Shown here: positions 22,601-27,672 of the stretch, in pieces
How the letters are laid out: each line of letters opens with the position of its first letter
Position numbering within the stretch: the first letter of the stretch is position 1
Notes under the pieces: generated by a model
What the model was told of the DNA's origin: nothing
The model's input: the letters and a program-made list of their open reading frames with translations, nothing else
The model's database searches: none
Program-made: the position numbers and the translations under genes
Assembly: GCA_903958265.1 (NCBI GenBank)
Contig: CAJBSQ010000281.1
Span: forward strand, 1-27,672
Direction of reading: 5' to 3'
DNA from: an uncultured Planctomycetaceae bacterium
GTDB taxonomy: Bacteria; Planctomycetota; Planctomycetia; Pirellulales; UBA1268
DNA: 27,672 bases

Positions 22601-23820
22601 GCCTCGCCGAGCAGGGCCGGCTTCAGGCTCGTACCGTCGAGCCCGGATGGAATCTGTGGAGCGAGGCCCGCAAGATCGAGGAGCGTCGGCAGCCAGTCCT
22701 CGAACCCGGTCGGGGAGGCGATCGTGCGCCCAGCCGGGATCTTTCCCGGCCAGACGGCGACCGTCGGCACGCGAAGCCCACCCTCGAAGGGTGAGCCCTT
22801 CCAATCCCGCAGGGCACCGTTGCTCTTCAGCCGTGCCGTGTCGAGGCCGCCGGTGCCGGGCCGGGTGCCGCCGTTGTCGCTCGAGAACACGAAGATCGTG
22901 TCGTCGGCGAGCCCAAGCTCGTCGAGCAGCTTCACGAGCCGGCCCACCTCGCGGTCCATCCGCGTGATCATCGCCGCGTAGGTCGCCAGGGGATGCCGGC
23001 AGGGCACGTAGCCCCGGCCGCCGAGGTAGGGCTCCTCGTCGCCGAACTGCTTCCGGTACTCGGCCAGCGATGGCTCGTCGGTCGGCACCTGGAGCGCGAG
23101 GTGCGGCACCGTGGTCGGCACGTAGAGGAAAAAAGGCCGGCCCGCGTTCGCCCGCACGAATGCCAGCTGCTGCTCGGCGATCAGGTCTGCGGAGTAGGTT
23201 TTCCCCGAGAACGGTGCGAAGTCGCTGGCGGCCGGGGGCGGCTGGTCTGGGATCCTCCCGCCGCGTTGAACCTCGGGGTTGTCGACGGCGATCCGCTCGC
23301 GGTCGCTCCAGAGGTGCCGTGGATAGTAGGTATGCGCCTCGCGCTGACAGTTGTAGCCGAAGAACCGCTCGAACCCGCAGGCAAGCGGGTCCGAGGCACT
23401 GCCCGGTGGCCCAAGCCCCCACTTGCCGAAGCCGCCGGTCGCATAGCCCGCGTCACGGAGGATCGTGGCGAGCGTCACGGTGCCGGCCGGCAGCGGCGTT
23501 TGCCCCTCGGGCTTGGCCTCGCGGTTCGAGCGGACGGCCGCGTGCCCCGGGTGCCTGCCCGTCAAGAGCACGCAGCGGCTCGGAGCACAGACGGCGCTCC
23601 CCGCCCAGTGCCGCGAGAGCCGAGTGCCCCGGGCGAAGAGGGTGTCGATATTCGGTGTCTGGATGTCCTTCGAGCCGAGGCAGGAGAGATCGCCCGTGCC
23701 AAGGTCGTCGCACAGGAAGAACACGATGTTGGGCCGGCGAGTCTCCGCGGCCGCGACCGGTGCCGCCGCGGTCATGGCCACGGCCACCGCCAGCCCCGCA
23801 ATCAGGAACCACGCTCGCAT
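19615..23820 (-). CDS. Secreted triple-sulfatase fusion protein
   Basis: A 1401-residue exported protein with three complete S1-type (formylglycine) sulfatase domains in one uninterrupted frame. ATG 23820 has GGGAGGTG just upstream and starts a signal peptide (MRAWFLIAGLAVAVAMTAAAPVAAA). Domain 1 (about 30-490): RPNIVFFLCDD, the signature Cys78 in CAPSR, SSDNGG. Domain 2 (about 525-940): PSVLVLLADDM, Cys578 in CVPSR, GKWHNGQ, and AADQG in place of the usual DN/DH metal pair. Domain 3 (about 955-1395): PPNIVVVFIDDLGYGD, GKWHLGD, TSDNGP, but the signature reads CSVSR (Cys1002) with Val where Pro or Ala is normal. Short linkers without signal peptides join the domains. The three look like different sulfatase subfamilies, so different sulfate positions are likely. 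The gene is 45 bases after the neighbouring fusion gene, so it is probably co-transcribed. No sulfatase-activating enzyme is present in the window. Confidence 0.9.
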   Translation of the reverse strand: MRAWFLIAGLAVAVAMTAAAPVAAAETRRPNIVFFLCDDLGTGDLSCLGSKDIQTPNIDTLFARGTRLSRHWAGSAVCAPSRCVLLTGRHPGHAAVRSNREAKPEGQTPLPAGTVTLATILRDAGYATGGFGKWGLGPPGSASDPLACGFERFFGYNCQREAHTYYPRHLWSDRERIAVDNPEVQRGGRIPDQPPPAASDFAPFSGKTYSADLIAEQQLAFVRANAGRPFFLYVPTTVPHLALQVPTDEPSLAEYRKQFGDEEPYLGGRGYVPCRHPLATYAAMITRMDREVGRLVKLLDELGLADDTIFVFSSDNGGTRPGTGGLDTARLKSNGALRDWKGSPFEGGLRVPTVAVWPGKIPAGRTIASPTGFEDWLPTLLDLAGLAPQIPSGLDGTSLKPALLGEAAAPEERMLYRELTEAAWQAAVDGRWKAIRRAAGPKRPGDPGPVELYDLVADPAETTNVAARHPQVVKRMTEILDREHVPDPAWPLPFADAAAVSEGPSTPDAVRRGAVSETAAAASRRPSVLVLLADDMRADAIHALGNPHIRTPAIDALVARGTVLDRVSCMGAMQGAVCVPSRAMLLSGRSLFHVHEQLKGCDTWPETFERAGYRTFATGKWHNGQKSLLRCFAEGSQVFLGGMHGHTGLPTVSFRGHAAAVADAATDRHSSEVVGAAAEAFIESLGDEPFFAWCAFTAPHDPRQPLQEFRRRYDGREPPAPENFLPEHPFDNGALSVRDERLLPRPLSQDVISKELADYYALVEGMDDRIRRVLLALEKKGRLTDTVVLFAADQGLALGSHGLLGKQNLYEHSMRAPVVLAGPGVPAGRRSDALAYLFDVTATLGELAGVAAPAASEGQSLGPVLRGERSTGRESLLLAYKEVQRAVVTPEWKLIHYPRAERTQVFRLASDPGERHDLAADPAVAATRRTLEATLASAERRFDDPQGRGPAPRPPNIVVVFIDDLGYGDIGPFGATKQRTPNLDRMAREGMKLTSFYAAPACSVSRAQLLTGCYGPRVSVPWVFFPAGKQGLNPAEITAAERLRSLGYATACFGKWHLGDQPAFLPCRQGFDHYVGIPYSNDMQKRSAVTGEEVVPLLCDDRVVELLTDEAQRGIVERCTDEAVAFIRGSKEKPFFLYVPHTAVHVPIFPSERFRGKSDNGRFGDWVEEVDWSVGKILDTLCDEGLDDDTLVIFTSDNGPWVVKGADGGSSGPLRGGKGSTWEGGVRVPTVAWWPGRIAAGTECGTMAGTIDLVPTFVSLAGGDMPREPVIDGRDISGLLLGTSREPARAVHYYFKGTTLEAVRAGRWKLAIASQGAGMGKGAVVAEASMESPRLYDLEADLGETTDVAAEHPAVVDRLRGYVSPMQAELCGPQAPGRRPAGDVASPEFLYPVADVPAAGR

Positions 23821-23865
23821 CGTCACCTCCCTCGACACCATCGATTCTCGCCACGAACCCAAGCG

Positions 23866-26800
23866 TCATTGACGGCTAGACAGGGCAGCGCGGAGATAGT
23901 CGGCCACAGTGGTGTGCGTCATCCCCGTGCCCCCGGGATACGCGAGTTCACAGTCCACCCCGACCTCGCCGAGCCGCTCCTGGAGTTTCACGCCGAAGTT
24001 CGCCGAGTGGGTCGGATCCCTGGCGGGCTTGCCCAGGTCCGGCGGCGCCGCATAGACGAGATAGACGGGCGGATCGTCAGCCGACACGAGGGCATACGGG
24101 GAAACCTTCTCGATCTCGGGCAGCAACCGGTCGCGGGCCGCCAGGAACGAGGCGAAGGGGTCGGTCACCCCGTTGCGGCCCTTGATGAACCCAAAGGCAT
24201 GGCCACCATAGGTGCTGTTGGGGGTCCAGTTCTTCATCTGGAGCGGGTCGAGCGAGGTCTGGGCGCCCATCACGGCGACCGTTGCCAGCCGCGTCGACTG
24301 CCGGGCCACGGGATCCTCGCTCTGCGGATCGGCCATGTCGTCATGGAAGGCGAGCCAGAGACTCGAACAGGCCCCGGCCGAACTGCCACAGGCGGCGATC
24401 CGTTGCGGATCGACGTGCCACTCGGCCGCCCGAGCGCGGATCGTCTGCAGCGCCCGCGCGGCGTCGGCGAGCGGGGCCTGCACGGGCGGATCGATCCCCT
24501 CGGCAAGAGCCTCCTTGATAAACCGGTACTCCATCGAGGCCACCGAGACGCCGGCGTCGAGCATGGCGGGCAGCACCTCGCCGAGCTTTTTCATCCGGTC
24601 GCCCGACTGCCAGCCGCCGCCATGGATAAAGAGCACGAGTGGTGCCGGCTGCTCGGCCGTCGCGGCGGCGGCCATCCAGACGTGCATCACCTGCTTGGGA
24701 TGCGGCCCGTAGGCGACGTCGGCGAGCGTCGGCGGTGGCAGGCTCACCGCTGGCTTTTTTCCTCTCCCCTGCCGGGCAGCGGGCTGCGTCGCCGCGGACT
24801 CACCCGCCTGGCGGCGGAAGGCGACCTTGAACGGATTCTCCGCCGGGCCGTCCTGATTTTCGTTGACAAGATCCCCCTGCACGTCGGCCCACCAGCGGTC
24901 GTATGCGGCGGCGAGGCGGCGGACGACGTCGGGATGCTCGGCGGCCACGTCGTGCGACTCGGCGGGATCGGCCGCGATGTCATGGAGTTCCCAGCCCTCG
25001 GGCCGATTCGTCACGTTGACGAGGCTCCACCGCCCCTCGCGGACGCGGCAGTTGCGAAACTGACTCGCGGCCACCTCGCCCCGCTCCCAGCGACCCTGGT
25101 GCGTGACGAGCGGCCGGTCGGGCCACACGGCGCTGGCATCGCGGAGGAGCGGCACGAGGCTCCGGCCTTCCACGTTCGCGGCGACGTCCGGCGGGATGGT
25201 CACGCCGGCGAGTTCGCAGAGCGTCGGCAGCACGTCGATGTGCGCGGTCACGGCCGGCACGTCGACGCCCTCGGGCAGCGTGCCCTGCCACCGCCAGAAC
25301 GACGGCACCCGCGTGCCCCCGCGCCAGACGGTGTTCTTGGCCCCACGCATGCCGGCGTTGAACACGCTGGACCCGGTGGCCGTGCCGTTGTCGGTCGTGA
25401 ACACGACCAGTGTCTCCCCGGCGATACCGAGCCGATCAACCGCCTCGAGCAGCCTGCCGACATTCGCGTCGATGTTCTCGATCATGCCGTAGAACCTGGC
25501 GATCCGGTCCCGCTGCCTGTGGTCGCCCACCCCTGCCGCTGCGAGTGGCGCGGCGTACGGCTCCGCCGAGCCCTCCGGGCAGTCGAGCGGCTCGTGCGGT
25601 GCGTTGGGCGTGATCAGGCAGAAGAACGGCTGCTGGTTTTCCGAGCGGCGGCGGATCCACGCGACTGCCTCGTCGAAGAACACGTCGGTGCAGTAGCCCG
25701 TCGTCTTGACGAACGTGCCGTCGCTGCGGATCACCGGATCGAAATACCGGTTGCCCTCGACGTCGCCGCAACTGCCGGGAAACGTCTGGCCAATGCCCCC
25801 TCCGCCGTGGATGAACGTGCGGTCGAAGCCGCGGCGCCCCGGCTGGTAGGCATCTTCGTCACCAAGGTGCCACTTGCCGAAAATGCCGGTCGCGTAGCCT
25901 GCCCGCCGGAGGAGATCGGGCAGCGTCGTGGCCGTGAGGGCCAGCCGTTCCCGCTCGAAGATCGTGTGCGTGACCCCCGAGCGGAACTCATGCCTGCCGG
26001 TGAGCAGCGCCGCCCGCGTGGGCGCGCAGGTGGGGCTGGCATGAAACTCGGTCAGCCGCACGCTCTCCCGCCGGAGCCGGTCGAGGTTGGGCGTCTTGAT
26101 CACTGGGTTCAAGTGCGCGGCAATATCTCCATAGCCCTGGTCGTCGGTCATCACGTAGACGATGTTCGGCGGCGGCTGGCGGCTCCGCGTGGCGGTGGGC
26201 TTGTCCGGCGCCGGCCCGGTGGCGGCCAGCCTCCGGCAGTCAGCGGCGATCCGGTTCCAGACTGCCTCGAGGTCCGCCACTTCAGCAGGCTTTGCCGCCG
26301 CCAGGTCCTTGGTCTCACAGCGGTCGGCGGCGAGGTCGTAGAGTTCCCACGGCCCCTGCTTCGTCGCCACGAGTTTCAGATCGCCAACGCGAACGGCGCG
26401 GTGCCCCTCGTGGCACCACCAGAGCGCGTCGTGCGCCGGCGGCGCGGCCGCATCGGTCAGCGAGCGAACAAAGCTTCTGCCCTGCCTCGGCGGCACGGCA
26501 CGGCCTTCCACCTCCTCCGGAGGAGCCACGCCGGCCATGTCGAGCACCGTGGGCACGACATCGATCACGTGCACCGGCTGGTGGCGAAGGTCGCCTCGAG
26601 CGGAGAAGCCTCGCGGCCAGTGGACGATCCAGGGCGTGGCGATGCCACCCTCGTGGACCCAGGTCTTGTGGCGACGAAAGGGTGCGTTGGCACAGCTCGA
26701 CCAGCCCGGGCCGAGGCAAAGAAAGGTCTTCCGCGAACCGGGCGGCGCCAGAGGATCGTGCCCCTCGCCGCGGATCATGATCTCGGCGGAGGCGCCGTTG

Positions 26801-27672
26801 TCGCTGAGAAAGAGGACCAGCGTGTCGTCGAGGGCCTGCATCGCCTCGAGCTGGGCGACGATCCGGCCGACCTCGCGGTCCATCAGCTCCACCATGGCCG
26901 CGTGGATCGCCATTTTCGCGGCCTGAAACTCCCGCTGATCGGGCGTGAGCGTCTCCCACGGCACCGGCCGATCGACCTCTCCCGCCCCCAGCCTTTTCAG
27001 GGCGTCCGGGAAGGCGTAGGGCGGACCCACACGCCGCTCGATCGCGGCCGGCTCGGTGGTCACGATGCCGAGTTCCTTCAGCCGCGTCCCTCGCACCCGC
27101 CGGATATCGTCCCAGCCGGCCCGGTAGCGGTCGCGATACTTCGCGATCACCTCCGGCGGCGCCTGGAGTGGAAAGTGCGGTGCCGTGAACGCGACGTAGT
27201 GGAAAAATGGGGCTGCTACATGGTCGCGGGCATGCTCGGCGAGGCAGGCGACCGCGTGGTCGCCGATCGCTGTCGTGGCGTAAAAGCCGTCCGCGGTCGC
27301 CGGGGCCGGCATGCCCTCCGCGCCGGCGGCGTCGAAGTAGTTGCTCTGGCCCGCAGCGGTGATCTCGAGCGACCGGTGAAACCCCTGGCCCCGCGGGTCG
27401 CCGTCGAGGTGCCACTTGCCCGAGTGGTACGACCGATAGCCGGCGGGCCCGAGCAGGGCAGGGAGGAGCCGGGCCCAGGGAGGCCGCGCGGACTTCGCGC
27501 CCCCCTCCGTGCCAGGCAGCGCGTCCCGACGGATCGCCTGCGGGTAGTAGCCCGTCAACAGCGCCCCGCGCGTCGGCCAGCAGCGGGCGGTGTTGGAGGC
27601 CTGCGTGTACCGCAGGCCACCCGCCGCGAGCCGATCGAGGGCGGGCGTGTCGATCTCGCCGCCCTGACAGCC
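23866..27672 (-). CDS. Double-sulfatase / esterase fusion protein (N terminus beyond the right edge)
   Basis: At least 1268 residues. The frame is open to the right edge, so the N terminus (signal peptide and first strand of the sulfatase) is missing. Numbering is from the first visible residue. Sulfatase A (about 1-490): signature Cys31 in CWPTR, GKWHLDGD, LSDNGA. Sulfatase B (about 495-945): PPNIVYVMTDDQGYGD, Cys549 in CAPTR, GKWHLGDED, TTDNGT. A Gln/Ala/Arg-rich linker leads to a C-terminal alpha/beta hydrolase (about 985-1268): oxyanion HGGGW, nucleophile Ser1098 in GSSAG, an acid residue near DDPPVY and a terminal histidine in GMTHTT, the triad of hormone-sensitive-lipase/carbohydrate-esterase type enzymes. 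One exported chain would thus remove sulfate at two kinds of site and also an acyl group. It is upstream of, and 45 bases from, the triple sulfatase gene. Confidence 0.9.
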   Translation of the reverse strand, partial: GCQGGEIDTPALDRLAAGGLRYTQASNTARCWPTRGALLTGYYPQAIRRDALPGTEGGAKSARPPWARLLPALLGPAGYRSYHSGKWHLDGDPRGQGFHRSLEITAAGQSNYFDAAGAEGMPAPATADGFYATTAIGDHAVACLAEHARDHVAAPFFHYVAFTAPHFPLQAPPEVIAKYRDRYRAGWDDIRRVRGTRLKELGIVTTEPAAIERRVGPPYAFPDALKRLGAGEVDRPVPWETLTPDQREFQAAKMAIHAAMVELMDREVGRIVAQLEAMQALDDTLVLFLSDNGASAEIMIRGEGHDPLAPPGSRKTFLCLGPGWSSCANAPFRRHKTWVHEGGIATPWIVHWPRGFSARGDLRHQPVHVIDVVPTVLDMAGVAPPEEVEGRAVPPRQGRSFVRSLTDAAAPPAHDALWWCHEGHRAVRVGDLKLVATKQGPWELYDLAADRCETKDLAAAKPAEVADLEAVWNRIAADCRRLAATGPAPDKPTATRSRQPPPNIVYVMTDDQGYGDIAAHLNPVIKTPNLDRLRRESVRLTEFHASPTCAPTRAALLTGRHEFRSGVTHTIFERERLALTATTLPDLLRRAGYATGIFGKWHLGDEDAYQPGRRGFDRTFIHGGGGIGQTFPGSCGDVEGNRYFDPVIRSDGTFVKTTGYCTDVFFDEAVAWIRRRSENQQPFFCLITPNAPHEPLDCPEGSAEPYAAPLAAAGVGDHRQRDRIARFYGMIENIDANVGRLLEAVDRLGIAGETLVVFTTDNGTATGSSVFNAGMRGAKNTVWRGGTRVPSFWRWQGTLPEGVDVPAVTAHIDVLPTLCELAGVTIPPDVAANVEGRSLVPLLRDASAVWPDRPLVTHQGRWERGEVAASQFRNCRVREGRWSLVNVTNRPEGWELHDIAADPAESHDVAAEHPDVVRRLAAAYDRWWADVQGDLVNENQDGPAENPFKVAFRRQAGESAATQPAARQGRGKKPAVSLPPPTLADVAYGPHPKQVMHVWMAAAATAEQPAPLVLFIHGGGWQSGDRMKKLGEVLPAMLDAGVSVASMEYRFIKEALAEGIDPPVQAPLADAARALQTIRARAAEWHVDPQRIAACGSSAGACSSLWLAFHDDMADPQSEDPVARQSTRLATVAVMGAQTSLDPLQMKNWTPNSTYGGHAFGFIKGRNGVTDPFASFLAARDRLLPEIEKVSPYALVSADDPPVYLVYAAPPDLGKPARDPTHSANFGVKLQERLGEVGVDCELAYPGGTGMTHTTVADYLRAALSSRQ

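Noticed and set aside
20386..23422. Long open frames on both strands (for example 20386-21813 plus, 21953-23422 minus) inside the triple sulfatase gene
   Set aside because: They are out of frame with intact sulfatase domains and have no recognisable motif.
19615..27672. The sulfatase fusions as sequencing artefacts joining separate genes
   Set aside because: Joining separate genes by error would need both loss of stop codons and in-frame linkers at several junctions; linkers are continuous, normal in composition and lack internal signal peptides. Not fully excluded without reads.
1..27672. CRISPR arrays, tRNA/rRNA genes, insertion sequences, phage or attachment sites
   Set aside because: No regular spaced repeats, cloverleaf-like sequences, transposase or integrase motifs, or flanking repeats were seen.

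Overview
The window is GC-rich, almost gap-free bacterial DNA, and its content points to a planctomycete (Planctomycetota, probably Pirellulales-like). The markers are a PVC-type membrane-bound dehydrogenase fused to a ThuA domain and a cytochrome c, a Gfo/Idh/MocA oxidoreductase with a signature typical of this group's expanded paralogs, many sulfatase domains, and weak or absent Shine-Dalgarno sites at many starts. No tRNA, rRNA, CRISPR array, transposase or phage gene was seen. Assignment to the phylum is inference from gene content.

Layout. (1) 1-5959 is a mixed block: a PatB/MalY-like C-S lyase cut by the left edge, a convergent ketoglutarate-semialdehyde-type aldehyde dehydrogenase, an aminopeptidase P, a secreted FKBP prolyl isomerase, and a Gfo/Idh/MocA oxidoreductase. 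(2) 5994-10412 is one very large exported ThuA / dehydrogenase / HEAT / cytochrome c protein. (3) 10564-16621 is a tight minus-strand operon. In transcription order it encodes a tagaturonate-epimerase (UxaE) family protein, a TIM-barrel sugar isomerase, a FucU-type mutarotase, an aldo/keto reductase closely resembling plant L-galactose dehydrogenase, a COG3618 aldonolactonase, a zinc alcohol dehydrogenase and a small membrane-anchored protein of unknown function. (4) 16752-19326 (minus) holds a DUF485 protein, a large ActP-type sodium:solute symporter and a GNAT acetyltransferase. (5) 19615-27672 (minus) holds two giant secreted-enzyme genes: one with two sulfatase domains plus an alpha/beta-hydrolase esterase (cut by the right edge), and one with three sulfatase domains in a single chain.

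How the genes may work together. The operon in (3) reads as a complete oxidative route for L-galactose: mutarotation, oxidation to the lactone, hydrolysis to L-galactonate, oxidation at C5 to D-tagaturonate, then epimerisation to D-fructuronate, which can enter the mannonate/KDG route encoded elsewhere. L-galactose, often as its 6-sulfate, is a building block of red-algal sulfated galactans. The nearby five sulfatase domains and one esterase domain could strip sulfate and acyl groups from such a polymer, and the symporter could import a released carboxylate. The enzyme families are well supported by the sequence. The substrate assignment and the link between the operon and the sulfatases are inference.
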